In this document: piece after piece, positions 26,527 through 35,681 of the stretch
Position numbering within the stretch: the stretch's first letter is position 1
Layout: the number at the start of each line of letters is the position of its first letter
DNA from: Roseimarinus sediminis
Lineage (GTDB): Bacteria > Bacteroidota > Bacteroidia > Bacteroidales > Prolixibacteraceae
NCBI RefSeq assembly: GCF_050433125.1
Contig: NZ_JBNPXV010000007.1
Coordinates: 186,001 to 250,000 of the forward strand
Length of the DNA: 64,000 nucleotides
Direction: 5' to 3'
Made by a program: the position numbers and the translations under genes
The notes under the pieces: generated by a model
What the model saw: only the letters and a program-made list of their open reading frames with translations
What the model was told of the DNA's origin: nothing
Databases searched by the model: none

Positions 26527-28263
26527 TTATCTTTTTTCCTGAGGCTTAATGGGCAGTGCGAAATAAAAAGTACTTCCTACTTTCTGCTCCGATTCAAGCC
26601 ATAGCCTTCCATTTAGCAGCCCGGCATAGGCTTTAACGATCGAAAGTCCGAGCCCCGAACCTTCGTGTGAGCGGGTAATATTCAGATCGGCTTGAACAAA
26701 GCTGTCGTAAATGGCTTCCATTCTGTCTTCGGGAATGCCAATGCCTGTATCGCTTACAAAGAAAACCAATGAGTTGTTATCGATGTAGTTTCCAAACTTA
26801 ATTTCACCCTTTACCGTATATTTTATGGCATTGCTGATCAAATTGGTAAGCATGCTACTGAGCAGGTGTTCATCGGTAACGATGATTGCTTCGTCATTTT
26901 GGGTTTGGGTACTTATTGAAAATCCAAGACCTTTCTCTGTTGCAAGCTGTTGAAAAAATGAAAATTGAAATTCTATCACTTCCTTCACATTTACCGGAGA
27001 AAGATTCAGATTGACCTGTTTCGATTCGATTTGCGAAATTTCGATGATGTTGTTGATGGTGTTAAGCAGGCGCTGACCGCTTTTGTTCATGATTTTTATA
27101 TAGGCCTTTTTTTGCTCTACTTCAAGATCTGGTTCTTCCAACAACTCAAGAAAACCAATAATGCCGTTCATTGGCGTTCGTATTTCGTGCGACATGTTCT
27201 GGAGAAATACTGTTTTGAGCTGGTCGCTTTGCTCAGCACGTTCTTTGGCCTTTTCCAGTTCTTCGTTACGTTGACTTAAGTCTCTGGTTTGTTTTTTTAC
27301 CTGTTGTTTTAACAGGAGCATGAAAATAAGTACAACAAGCAGAACCACGGTAATGCCTAGTATTATTATGCGGATATAGAGTGGTAGGATGAATGGATAA
27401 TGACGATCGAGCCATTTGCTTAATGAGCGGTAATAGGCCGAACCGGGATTATTTTTCAAATTTGCCAGCTGCGTGTCGAATAGTACCGTCAGTTGCTTGT
27501 CGCTTTCCTTGGAAAAAACAAAAAACAATTCGGTAGGTCTCAGAACAATTCCTGATGGGTGCAGGTCTATTCCAAAAAGATCGGAAAAATAAAAGAAACG
27601 GTCAGCAATCATCACATCGATGAATTCTCTTTCGAGCGCTTCAACATTACTTTTATAATCACTGAATGTATGTAGCTGATATTGAAGATTAAACTGTGCT
27701 GCCAATTGATTATTTAGCAGTTCTTCCTGAATCGATCCTTTTAAAACACCAATATGAAGACCGTTCAATTCTTGCATCGAGTGAATGGTTTTTTTGGGGG
27801 GCGTGAATACCTCGAGCCACGAATTAATCACCGGTAGCTGGCAGAAGGTAAAAAGCGAATCCCTTTCGGGCGAATAGGCAACATCGGGCAGCATATCAAT
27901 TTCGCCCTTGAGCAGCATTTCATAAAGTTGCGACCACTCACCGGGTACGTACTCTATTTGCAGCATACTTTCTTTGGCTATGGCCTTGATGATGTCGATA
28001 AAAAAACCGTCGGGCTTTCCCTTGTTGTTGATGAAAAGTTTAGGGTGATTGTTGTATACACCAACTTTAATGACGTGGTCTGTTTCCTGCCTGTTAGCAT
28101 GCAATTTCACTGCAGATAACATCAGTAAAAAAAAACCTGCAAAAATAAGCAGGAGAAACTTTTTGTCTGAAATCTTATATCCTTCTTTTTTGTGCAAAAT
28201 GCTCACTTTTCTTCTAAACACCCAAAGGTAAAGGATGTTTAAGCGAATTACATTTTTTGCCAA
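26527..28263 (-). CDS. Sensor histidine kinase with periplasmic SBP_bac_3 domain
   Basis: Up to 578 residues; the frame opens directly after the esterase stop at a TTG, and an internal GTG before SILHKKEGYK may be the real start. A signal/first membrane segment (about 36-55) leads to a periplasmic domain of the solute-binding family 3 type (about 65-290: IKVGVYNNHPKLFINNKGK, DIIKAIAKESMLQIEYVPGEW). A membrane helix (about 302-325) and coiled coil follow. The kinase core has H359 in MSHEIRTPMNGI, N-box MLTNLISNAIKYT, DTGIGIPED and GSGLGLSIVKAYA. It ends without a receiver domain. It presumably binds a small solute such as an amino acid; the ligand is unknown. Confidence 0.9.
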   Translation of the reverse strand: MAKNVIRLNILYLWVFRRKVSILHKKEGYKISDKKFLLLIFAGFFLLMLSAVKLHANRQETDHVIKVGVYNNHPKLFINNKGKPDGFFIDIIKAIAKESMLQIEYVPGEWSQLYEMLLKGEIDMLPDVAYSPERDSLFTFCQLPVINSWLEVFTPPKKTIHSMQELNGLHIGVLKGSIQEELLNNQLAAQFNLQYQLHTFSDYKSNVEALEREFIDVMIADRFFYFSDLFGIDLHPSGIVLRPTELFFVFSKESDKQLTVLFDTQLANLKNNPGSAYYRSLSKWLDRHYPFILPLYIRIIILGITVVLLVVLIFMLLLKQQVKKQTRDLSQRNEELEKAKERAEQSDQLKTVFLQNMSHEIRTPMNGIIGFLELLEEPDLEVEQKKAYIKIMNKSGQRLLNTINNIIEISQIESKQVNLNLSPVNVKEVIEFQFSFFQQLATEKGLGFSISTQTQNDEAIIVTDEHLLSSMLTNLISNAIKYTVKGEIKFGNYIDNNSLVFFVSDTGIGIPEDRMEAIYDSFVQADLNITRSHEGSGLGLSIVKAYAGLLNGRLWLESEQKVGSTFYFALPIKPQEKR

Positions 28264-29907
28264 TTATTTATCAGTCAGGGTAGAGTCTATTTTAAATTCG
28301 AGGGTTGTGCTGCTCCATGCATCTTTTTCATTTTGTGCAATTATTTTTAGCCGGTGTTCGTTGCGATTGCTCAGCCATATGATACGTGTATCATCGGGCC
28401 GGGCCGAAGCCTTCACACCTCCGGTAATTTCAAGCTGAGCCAGGGTGCCATTTTCGATTTCAATATCAAGTGGAACAAGCGCTTTATTTGCCGAAATAAG
28501 TTGCTGATCTTCGGCATAAAGTATTTCAGGTGCCGTTAAGCCATGATAAAAGCCAATAATGTTGTTGCCGATGGTATCGAGCAATTCATTGACTGATTTG
28601 AATCGATCGAGCTGAGGTTCATGTCCTTTGTTTTCAAAGGCCCTGAGTTGGTTTTTAATTCCAAGCACACTGAGCCGTTCATGAATGGCCTTTGAACCAT
28701 AAACTTCATCCATGATTAAGCGGTTAAGGCGCAGTGTATTGGCAAAGGGATGTCCAAAATTGAAGGGGACAATCTGGTCGATGGTGCCATGAAAGGATAT
28801 CACAGGAATTTGTTCATCAACATCGATATGGGCCGTGTCGTCGATGGCCCCCCACATATTGGCAACCCCTTTAATTGTAAAAGAGTCGGTGAGTTGATTG
28901 CCTGAGGTTTCAACTGTTCCCAGGTCATCGTGCCGACGGCTTGAAAAACTTGCTTCGGGACGCTCGTCGTGGTCGATAAAGGCCAGGCTGATGGAGGCAA
29001 TGCCTCCGGCGCTGGTTCCTCCTAAATAAACATGATGCGGATCGATGTGGTACTCTTCAGCATGATGTGAAAGATAGCGCAGGGCTGCATGGGCATCCTG
29101 AAGCGTTTTATAGGCACTGCGCTCAATATCACTGGCTCGTAATCTGAAACCCATTCTGTAGTCGATCGAAGCAACCACATAGCCGCAGTGAGCCAGCTCT
29201 TCGGCCAACATTCTGACGGTTTGAGAACTTTTGTTACCTATGTAAAATGCACCACCGTGTATCAGCATAACAAGTGGCCGTTTTTGGATGCTGTCGTTTT
29301 GAGGAAGATATAAATCGAGCATGAGATCAAGATCTTTCTCCCCTTTGAATAAATTGACCATGCCGCGCGCCAGGATTTCAATGTATGGATCATCAAGATA
29401 AGGTGTTTCGGTCCAGTATCCCCTTGCCCTGCCATATACAATGTCTTTTTCTATCCGAATGCTGTCGAAAACCTGCTCTTTGTATCGATTTCCCGCTTCG
29501 ATTGATTTCATTGCTCTTTGATGCAGACTAAAGTTCTTTCGTTTCTTCCAGAAAAAGATTGAAAAACCACGGTCTTGCAGAATTATTTTTCCGTTTAGTT
29601 TTTTTTCATCTGCCTTCAGTTTGAGTATCCCATTAATCGTATCTGAACGAAAATGCAGCTTCCCGTCGCTTTGTTCGATAACAAAGTTCCAGGCCTTTTC
29701 AAGTTGAAGGTTGTTGTTAAAAAGGAAGTATCCAAATGCCTGCTTATTGGATGTGCTGTCGCTTACAAGCAAAATCGGATGACCGGCAATATTTCCATCA
29801 TAACTTCCTGCTTCGGGTAGTAATGGCTGTGTTGATTCACAGGCAAACAGGAAAAAAACACTCAGAAAAACTGCCATCAGTTTTAGTTGGGTAGTTGGGA
29901 TGTACAT
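28264..29907 (-). CDS. Secreted lipoprotein alpha/beta-hydrolase (carboxylesterase-like)
   Basis: About 547 residues from the ATG at 29907; the longer TTG start is rejected because TAAATTTG lies just upstream. A short signal ends in the lipobox LFLFAC (C23). After an N-terminal beta-rich domain, the hydrolase core shows the oxyanion-hole HGGAFYIGN, nucleophile S299 in GGTSAGGIAS, acid-region SFHGTIDQIVPF and a histidine in NKGHEPQLDR. This fits a serine esterase or lipase, or a feruloyl/acetyl esterase; the substrate is not evident. It is directly joined to the binding-protein histidine kinase downstream (0 bp gap), so the two are cotranscribed. Confidence 0.82.
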   Translation of the reverse strand: MYIPTTQLKLMAVFLSVFFLFACESTQPLLPEAGSYDGNIAGHPILLVSDSTSNKQAFGYFLFNNNLQLEKAWNFVIEQSDGKLHFRSDTINGILKLKADEKKLNGKIILQDRGFSIFFWKKRKNFSLHQRAMKSIEAGNRYKEQVFDSIRIEKDIVYGRARGYWTETPYLDDPYIEILARGMVNLFKGEKDLDLMLDLYLPQNDSIQKRPLVMLIHGGAFYIGNKSSQTVRMLAEELAHCGYVVASIDYRMGFRLRASDIERSAYKTLQDAHAALRYLSHHAEEYHIDPHHVYLGGTSAGGIASISLAFIDHDERPEASFSSRRHDDLGTVETSGNQLTDSFTIKGVANMWGAIDDTAHIDVDEQIPVISFHGTIDQIVPFNFGHPFANTLRLNRLIMDEVYGSKAIHERLSVLGIKNQLRAFENKGHEPQLDRFKSVNELLDTIGNNIIGFYHGLTAPEILYAEDQQLISANKALVPLDIEIENGTLAQLEITGGVKASARPDDTRIIWLSNRNEHRLKIIAQNEKDAWSSTTLEFKIDSTLTDK

Positions 29908-29928
29908 TGGTTTTGTTTTGACTTTGGT

Positions 29929-29936
29929 CAAATTTA
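29929..29936 (-). promoter_or_regulatory. Putative -7 element for the esterase-kinase operon
   Basis: TAAATTTG on the minus strand, ending 22 bases before the ATG at 29907. It supports the downstream start of the esterase. No clear TTG box is seen at the usual distance. Confidence 0.4.
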
Positions 29937-30092
29937 TAAAGAAAGCGATAAAGAAGAAAACCGGAAGAAATAAAATTAACAGAAAATAGTTTTTTAAATA
30001 TAAATTTTTATGAATGTAACCTTTCGTGCTATGTATGAGCGAGCCGGCTGGTGGTAGTAAGCGGCTGATGAAGTATTGAGTAGGTGAGATGC

Positions 30093-31967
30093 CTATTTTT
30101 TAAACTTTGTATTTCTTTTTCTTTTCTCTGCTTTATTTTGAGTAAGTGTTTTATTTTGAGTTGCTTCCTCACTAAGCCCCATTGTTTTTAATTCATTTTT
30201 AATTTGATTGCGGAATTCAGGCTTGTACCAGAAGAAATATTTTCGCTGTTCCAGTTTCTCGGCTTTCGAACGCGCAGTATAAACCGGCTTGAGGGTGTAG
30301 GGATGAACTCCGGCATAGTAGATAACAGTTGCCACTGTCATTGGGGTGGGAGTAAAATCCTGTACCTGTTCCAGTTTGAAATCCAGCTTTTTGGTGTCAA
30401 GCATCAGCCGGGCCATGTCTTCCTTTTCGCTGCCTGGATGGCTCGAAATGAAATAGGGAATCAGTTGCTGTTTAAGCCCTGCCTTCTGATTTTCTTCTAT
30501 GAAAAAGCGGTTGAATTTCTTAAAGAGTTCAAACGACGGTTTGCGCATCACCGATAATACATTGTCGCTGGTATGTTCGGGAGCTACTTTCAGCCGGCCC
30601 GATACGTGATGGTGGATTACATTTCGCATGTATTGAAGGTTCTCGGGGCTATCATGGCCTTCCGTAAAAATCATGTCGTAACGGATGCCACTGCTGACAA
30701 AGGCTTTTTTAACCAGTGGATGACGGTTGGCTATTTCATAAATTTCGGAAAGCGCCAGGTGCGAAGTGTCGAGGTTTTTGCAGATTCCCGGATCGATGCA
30801 CGAAGGTCGTTTGCAGGCTTTGCAAATGTTTTCATACTTGCCCTTCATTTTGTACATGTTGGCTGACGGTCCGCCAATATCGCTGATGTAGCCCTTAAAA
30901 TCGGGCATTTGGGTGATGGCATCAATTTCTTTTGCAATCGACTCTTTCGAACGGCTGGCAATGAATTTACCCTGATGAGCCGAAATGGTGCAGAATGAAC
31001 AGCCACCAAAACATCCCCTGTGGGCATTGATCGAATGTCGGATCATCTCGTAGGCAGGTATCCGTTTGTTTTGGTAACGAGGGTGTGGCAACCGGGTGTA
31101 AGGCAGATCAAATACCCGGTCAAGTTCACCTTCTTCCATGGGAGGAAATTGTGGATTGATCACCAGCCATTGGTCGTACACCTTTTGTATCAGATGGCCG
31201 CCAATCCATCGGTTCGACTGTTCTTCGATATGACGGAAATTGCTGGCATATTTTATTTTATCGGCCAGACAACTTTCGTGATCATTGAGGGTATGCGTTT
31301 CGGGTAGCTTTTGCAGGGCCAGTGGCTGATCCTTTTGCAACCAGGCTGTTTGTGGAACATCAGTAATTTCGCAGGGCTTTTTTCCGGCTTTTACTCTTTG
31401 TACAATTTCTGTAAGCGGTTTTTCGCCCATGCCGTATACCAACAGGTCGGCTTTGGTGTCGTGAAGTATGCTTGGTTTAAGCTCGTCGCTCCAATAATCG
31501 TAGTGAGTCACACGGCGCAATGAGGCTTCAATTCCACCGATAATTACCGGAACATCGGGAAAAAGATCCTTTAAAATACGACAATAAACGGTGGTGGCAT
31601 AGTCAGGTCGCATGTCCGATCGGCCATCAGGAGTGTAGGCATCGTTCGAACGCAACCGCTTGTTGGCAGTATAATGGTTCACCATGCTGTCCATGCACCC
31701 CGAAGTAACTGCAAAAAACAAATTCGGTTTTCCCAGCTTTTTGAAGTCGCGCAAATCATCGCGCCAGTTGGGTTGTGGAACGATCGCCACTTTGAGTCCT
31801 TCGGCTTGAAGCACCCGCCCGATAACAGCAGAACCAAATGAAGGATGGTCAACATAGGCATCGCCACTGAATAGAATGACATCAATGCTGTCCCAGCCCA
31901 GGGCTTTTACTTCTTTAGCCGATATGGGTAACCAGTCACTGGTACGATATGTATTTACCTTGCTCAA
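30093..31967 (-). CDS. YgiQ family radical SAM protein
   Basis: 624 residues from a TTG start. The N-terminal SAKEVKALGWDSIDVILFSG and AYVDHPSFGSAVIGRVL are the UPF0313/YgiQ signature. The radical SAM cluster ligands are in HRGCFGGCSFCTISAHQG (CxxxCxxC). Further conserved segments are SDIGGPSANMY, CKACKRPSCIDPGICKNL and RLKVAPEHTS. The C-terminal basic tail is typical of the family. The function is unknown despite wide conservation; it uses SAM for a radical reaction. It is a lone gene followed by a gene-poor stretch upstream. Confidence 0.95.
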   Translation of the reverse strand: MSKVNTYRTSDWLPISAKEVKALGWDSIDVILFSGDAYVDHPSFGSAVIGRVLQAEGLKVAIVPQPNWRDDLRDFKKLGKPNLFFAVTSGCMDSMVNHYTANKRLRSNDAYTPDGRSDMRPDYATTVYCRILKDLFPDVPVIIGGIEASLRRVTHYDYWSDELKPSILHDTKADLLVYGMGEKPLTEIVQRVKAGKKPCEITDVPQTAWLQKDQPLALQKLPETHTLNDHESCLADKIKYASNFRHIEEQSNRWIGGHLIQKVYDQWLVINPQFPPMEEGELDRVFDLPYTRLPHPRYQNKRIPAYEMIRHSINAHRGCFGGCSFCTISAHQGKFIASRSKESIAKEIDAITQMPDFKGYISDIGGPSANMYKMKGKYENICKACKRPSCIDPGICKNLDTSHLALSEIYEIANRHPLVKKAFVSSGIRYDMIFTEGHDSPENLQYMRNVIHHHVSGRLKVAPEHTSDNVLSVMRKPSFELFKKFNRFFIEENQKAGLKQQLIPYFISSHPGSEKEDMARLMLDTKKLDFKLEQVQDFTPTPMTVATVIYYAGVHPYTLKPVYTARSKAEKLEQRKYFFWYKPEFRNQIKNELKTMGLSEEATQNKTLTQNKAEKRKRNTKFKK

Positions 31968-32405
31968 TTGCTTGTTTTTTGCAAAGATAAGTAAATTAAA
32001 ACAGACTAATAGGTCTCTTAATTTAAATTCAATTAAATTTTATAAGCATCACTATAACAGTGTTTTATATTTGTTTTTTACTTTCGGGTGCTAGTTAACT
32101 GGCCATGATGTGTTTTTTTATTGCTGCCTGGCAATTCGATCGTCAAGGTGTAACTGTACTGTTTTTTTCGGGGTTTTCCCTGATGGCGATTACATGCTTT
32201 TCCTGTTGAAATTGAGGGTTTTTAGTATAGGGACACTAATTTGAGAAGTTTATTTTTGATGCATATTTTTCATGGTTGAAGATTAAGCAATTTTTGGGTT
32301 GGGGAAAGAAGATTTATTTATGGGTTAAGTAGATTTGGGTTTAGTTTAGATAAGTAGTTTTTCATCAATTTTCCCAACCTTTTTTTCGAATCAACAATTG
32401 GAGTG
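31968..32405. other. AT-rich intergenic region with promoter-like elements
   Basis: A 438-base stretch without a convincing gene. It is rich in A and T with several oligo-T tracts. Two plus-strand TAnnTTTG matches occur, TATATTTG at 32066-32073 and TAGATTTG at 32330-32337. A tiny plus-strand frame at 32105-32209 (34 residues, hydrophobic, cysteine-containing, starting MMCFFIAAW) is possible but unsupported. I see no repeat, tRNA or terminator. Confidence 0.5.
32330..32337 (+). promoter_or_regulatory. Weak -7 element upstream of small acidic ORF
   Basis: TAGATTTG matches TAnnTTTG and lies 69 bases before the ATG at 32406. No upstream TTG at normal spacing. Confidence 0.25.
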
Positions 32406-32594
32406 ATGGGGGAAAAGGAACGATTAGCAGCCACCGATGAGCAGATTTTTTCTGAATTTATAATTTCAGATGAACAGCTGGGCTTATTTGAAAGTGAAAT
32501 GTACGATGTTGAAAAGGACGGTGTCATTGATATTATTGCAATAAACCGTTTGGAAATGATACTCGAACTAAGCCGGAAACGACTGGCCAACTAG
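32406..32594 (+). CDS. Small acidic protein, unknown
   Basis: 62 residues from the ATG (a GTG directly before it is the alternative). It is acidic and helical-looking (GEKERLAATDEQIFSEFII, then LFESEMYDVEKDGVIDIIAINRLEMILEL). There are no cysteines, signal or membrane segment. The frame stays open upstream to 32358 with protein-like sequence but without ATG, so it may be the remnant of a longer gene or have a non-standard start. A terminator follows 65 bases after the stop, consistent with a real transcript. I do not recognise it. The overlapping minus-strand frame is serine-rich, the usual signature of an antisense shadow. Confidence 0.45.
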   Translation: MGEKERLAATDEQIFSEFIISDEQLGLFESEMYDVEKDGVIDIIAINRLEMILELSRKRLAN

Positions 32595-32658
32595 ATTATT
32601 TTTTGTCAGGTTTCTCATACAAATTAGATATTGGCTTGTAATTTTTTTTACAGGCAAC

Positions 32659-32689
32659 AACCCGTTTGGCTTTGTCTTACGGGTTTTTT
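32659..32689 (+). terminator. Rho-independent terminator
   Basis: Perfect 7-bp stem AACCCGT (32659-32665) and ACGGGTT (32679-32685) with a 13-base loop, then a T run to 32689. Placed after the small acidic ORF on the plus strand, before the convergent nadD. Confidence 0.7.
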
Positions 32690-32725
32690 ACTTCTAATTG
32701 GAAGAATAATATAATCAGGAACTTT

Positions 32726-33301
32726 TTAACGATAGAAGCTCATTTCGTCGATGTACTTAAAAACAGCGGGGGGCATGAAGTGTCTGATGTCTTTTCCTTC
32801 TTTGATGGCCTTTCGAATAAAGGTGGACGATATTTCGATCAATGGCGCATCAAGTGATTGGAAATCACCTTTAAAATCGACCGATGCATGATCGAACCCG
32901 GGTCTTGGGTAAACCAAAAAATGATAATGGGCAATCAGTGTTTCCCAATTTTTCCACTTTTTCAGGGTCACATAATTGTCTGATCCAATAATTAAATAAA
33001 ATTTCCGCGAAGGATATTTTTCACTCAGATAAGTCAGCGTATTGATGGTATAGTTGGGTTGAGGAAGATTGAATTCAATAGCAGATGCCTTGAAGCGCAA
33101 ATCGTCGCCAATGGCCCTGTTAACCAGTTCAAGACGCTGGTAATCGTCGAGCAGGCCGCGTTTCTTTTTTATTGGATTGTGCGGGGTAACCACAAACCAC
33201 AATTCGTCGATGGGACCATATTCAACCAGGTAGTTGGCAATGGCCATGTGTCCGATATGGATGGGATTAAATGAACCAAAAAAAAGTCCCACGTTGCTCA
33301 T
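32726..33301 (-). CDS. nadD: Nicotinate-nucleotide adenylyltransferase
   Basis: Joins nicotinate mononucleotide to ATP to form deamido-NAD. It has the nucleotidyltransferase motifs VGLFFGSFNPIHIGHMA (HIGH type, residues 4-20) and, near the end, the ISSTFIRKAI (SxTxxR) motif. The middle has WFVVTPHNPIKKK and LIIGSDNYVTLKKWKNW, both typical. The length of 191 residues is normal. It follows gmk by 12 bp; the run yicC-gmk-nadD is conserved in the phylum. With nadB-nadC elsewhere in the window it shows complete late NAD synthesis except nadE/nadA. Confidence 0.95.
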   Translation of the reverse strand: MSNVGLFFGSFNPIHIGHMAIANYLVEYGPIDELWFVVTPHNPIKKKRGLLDDYQRLELVNRAIGDDLRFKASAIEFNLPQPNYTINTLTYLSEKYPSRKFYLIIGSDNYVTLKKWKNWETLIAHYHFLVYPRPGFDHASVDFKGDFQSLDAPLIEISSTFIRKAIKEGKDIRHFMPPAVFKYIDEMSFYR

Positions 33302-33313
33302 AAACGATTGTTT

Positions 33314-33880
33314 TTATTGATCAAGAAAAGTCTTCACAATATTTTCAGCTTGATGAAGCGCTTCTCCGAGTTGGTCATTGATCAGTATCACATCAAATTT
33401 TGGAGCAAAAGTCAGTTCAAAGGCTGCTTTTTCAACCCGGGTGGCAATTACTTCAGGGGCATCGGTTGAACGGGCATGCAGGCGTTTCTCCAGTTCTTCT
33501 ATCGAAGGAGGCTGAACAAACACCGACAAGGCTTCATCACCGTAGTAGGCTTTAATATTAGATCCGCCAACTACGTCAACATCAAAAATCACATGTTTCC
33601 CTTTCTTCCGGATGCGCTCCACTTCGCTTTTCAAGGTACCGTAATAACGATCCTTGTACACTTCTTCCCATTCGAGAAATTCATCCCGGTCAATTTTATT
33701 TCTGAATTCATCGGCACTTAAAAAATAATAATCTTTCCCGTCCTGCTCGTTTCCCCGTATGGGCCTGCTGGTTGCCGATACCGAAAACTCCAGTCCTAAA
33801 CCGAGGCTGAGTAAATGTTGAACGATGGTTGTTTTGCCCGATCCTGAGGGAGCTGAAAAAATGATCAGTTTTCCTAACAT
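33314..33880 (-). CDS. gmk: Guanylate kinase
   Basis: ATP-dependent phosphorylation of GMP to GDP. The P-loop FSAPSGSGKTTIVQHLL (residues 8-24), GMP-binding SATSRPIRGNEQDGKDYYF, and the lid-region GTLKSEVERIRKKGKHVIFDVDVVGG are all present. The length of 188 residues is typical. It lies between yicC (26 bp upstream) and nadD (12 bp downstream) on the same strand. Confidence 0.97.
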   Translation of the reverse strand: MLGKLIIFSAPSGSGKTTIVQHLLSLGLGLEFSVSATSRPIRGNEQDGKDYYFLSADEFRNKIDRDEFLEWEEVYKDRYYGTLKSEVERIRKKGKHVIFDVDVVGGSNIKAYYGDEALSVFVQPPSIEELEKRLHARSTDAPEVIATRVEKAAFELTFAPKFDVILINDQLGEALHQAENIVKTFLDQ

Positions 33881-33906
33881 GAATATACCGTCTCTTGAAT
33901 GCTTAT

Positions 33907-34779
33907 TTAAAGTGCGTTAAGCGATTGTTCCTTAATTTTTTCCAGTGCCTCTTTCATGCGAATGACCAGTTTTTGTATTTCGGCATGATTGGCTTTTGAT
34001 CCCATGGTATTAATTTCACGACCAATTTCCTGTGAAATGAAAGCAAGCTTTTTACCGGGCGTGTCTTCTTCGAGTGTTTCGAGAAAGTATTTACAATGGT
34101 TGCTCAAACGTACCTTTTCTTCGTTGATGTCGAGTTTTTCCAAATAGAAGATCAGTTCCTGTTCAAATCGGTTGGGGTCATTTTGAACGTTGTTTTTGAT
34201 GTCTTTAAGCGCATCACTTATTCTTGATTTAATTCTGTCAATACGTTCATCTTCAAATGGCGTTACTTCTTCCTTAAGTTGAAGGATGATGGCAACCTGA
34301 TTGCGTAAATCGTCTTCGAGCGACTGGCCTTCCTGTTCCCTGAACTGGTTGAGGCTGTCGAGTGCCTCATTAATTTTGTCAGCAATCATTTCCCATTCTT
34401 CTTCATCCAGTTCATCGTATCCGACTTTAACGGCATCGGGCATACGCATAATGGTGTGAATCATGTTTTCGCCGGGGGCAAGACCAAGGTCGTTGTATAC
34501 CGACATGAGTTGTTCGTAGTAGTTTTTAACAACGGCCTGATTGATGCTGGCATTGGTTTCTTCACCCATTTGTTCGAAATAAAGCGACATTTCAACCTTT
34601 CCCCTTACCAGTTTTTCGGCGATCAACTTTCTGATTTCAATGTCTTTAGCCTTGTAAATATTGGGCAGGCGTGTATTAATATCCAGTTGTTTACTGTTTA
34701 GCGACTTGATTTCAATAGTAATCTTTTTTCTTGGGAATTCACATTCTGCCTTCCCATAGCCAGTCATCGATTTTATCAT
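33907..34779 (-). CDS. yicC: YicC/YloC family endoribonuclease-like protein
   Basis: 290 residues starting with MIKSMTGYGKAECEFPRKK, the unmistakable YicC N-terminus. The conserved central SLNSKQLDINTRLP and C-terminal GREINTMGSKANHAEIQKLV with VIRMKEALEKIKEQSLN(A) match the family. Work on E. coli YicC and B. subtilis YloC points to an endoribonuclease acting on small RNAs. It is the first gene of the yicC-gmk-nadD cluster; it is 53 bp downstream of the Memo-like gene on the same strand. Confidence 0.94.
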   Translation of the reverse strand: MIKSMTGYGKAECEFPRKKITIEIKSLNSKQLDINTRLPNIYKAKDIEIRKLIAEKLVRGKVEMSLYFEQMGEETNASINQAVVKNYYEQLMSVYNDLGLAPGENMIHTIMRMPDAVKVGYDELDEEEWEMIADKINEALDSLNQFREQEGQSLEDDLRNQVAIILQLKEEVTPFEDERIDRIKSRISDALKDIKNNVQNDPNRFEQELIFYLEKLDINEEKVRLSNHCKYFLETLEEDTPGKKLAFISQEIGREINTMGSKANHAEIQKLVIRMKEALEKIKEQSLNAL

Positions 34780-34832
34780 ATCAATAATTTTGGGACTAAT
34801 TTAGTTTTTTAGGCCGAATTAGCGAAACATAA

Positions 34833-35672
34833 TTATTCGTAGCATAGCAACGAAAGGTAATCGACAACCGTTGGTGAAGGATATACCTGGCCGGAGTGTC
34901 CCCTGCTAAGCAACTTTATTTGCGGTTTAAGTGATGTAATTCTTGCATATTCTACAAGCGTCATAACAGGTCCATAGCCACACATTGTAACGTGATGCTG
35001 TTTTACCTGGCGATAAATTCCGGCAGGATCGAGAGCCAGTATTTCATCAAGTACATACTGATCTTTTTGATAGCCTTTTGCAGGCGTTTCAAAATGTGAA
35101 AAGTCGCTTGAAGCCAGCAGGAATAACTTCCTTGAAGTGATTTTTGCAGCATTCTTTATGGCAATGGCCAGCTGGGCAGCGGCTGCTGGTGTTTGTCGGT
35201 TCATGGTGATAAGCACAACACGGAAGGGTAGTGGAACCATATAAGTAAGAAAGGGAAGCAGTACTTCGCCTGCGTGCTCGTTTTGATGGGCCCGGTTATC
35301 AATTTCAATGTCAAGTGCAGTCACCAATTCATCATCGGTATAAATAATTCCAAGGGGGGTGCTCCAGCCCGAAGCTCCCGATAGGTTGTAGTCGCCTGTT
35401 CCTTGTCCGCTGTGATTGGGATTTACAATTACAAAGGTGTCGATTTTCTGTTGACTAGCTTTTATGATTTCGTAGGGATGAATGGCCTGGTAGCCCGAAT
35501 AAATATAGCCTGCATGGGGAACAATGGCTCCTATGAGCTGCTGCTCAGCAAGGCTCAGTTCGAAGCGATTCTTTTGGGAACGACGAATACTTTCTATCAA
35601 CAATTTAAGTTGCTCAGGATCAGAGGGGTAAAATTTACCGGCAAATACTGCCTGACGAATCGAAGTATCCAT
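34833..35672 (-). CDS. amrB: AmmeMemoRadiSam system protein B (Memo family)
   Basis: 279 residues of the Memo fold, related to class III dioxygenases. The start QAVFAGKFYPSDPEQLKLLI is characteristic, followed by GAIVPHAGYIYSGYQAIHPY, VNPNHSG and ASSDFSHFETPAKGY; the histidines in PHAGY, NPNHSG and DFSHF are the potential metal-binding residues of the family. TMCGYGPVMTLVEYA is the C-terminal signature. It is 9 bp downstream of the radical SAM partner. The usual third member (AMMECR1-like, system A) is not adjacent. The biochemical role is unknown. Confidence 0.9.
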   Translation of the reverse strand: MDTSIRQAVFAGKFYPSDPEQLKLLIESIRRSQKNRFELSLAEQQLIGAIVPHAGYIYSGYQAIHPYEIIKASQQKIDTFVIVNPNHSGQGTGDYNLSGASGWSTPLGIIYTDDELVTALDIEIDNRAHQNEHAGEVLLPFLTYMVPLPFRVVLITMNRQTPAAAAQLAIAIKNAAKITSRKLFLLASSDFSHFETPAKGYQKDQYVLDEILALDPAGIYRQVKQHHVTMCGYGPVMTLVEYARITSLKPQIKLLSRGHSGQVYPSPTVVDYLSLLCYE

Positions 35673-35681
35673 AAACCATAG

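Noticed and set aside
32105..32209. A 34-codon hydrophobic frame in the gene-poor stretch
   Set aside because: Too short, no supporting Shine-Dalgarno or terminator, and phenylalanine-rich as expected of T-rich DNA.
32318..32590. A 90-codon minus-strand frame opposite the small acidic ORF
   Set aside because: Its serine- and isoleucine-rich sequence is typical of the antisense of a coding region; the terminator and composition favour the plus-strand frame.
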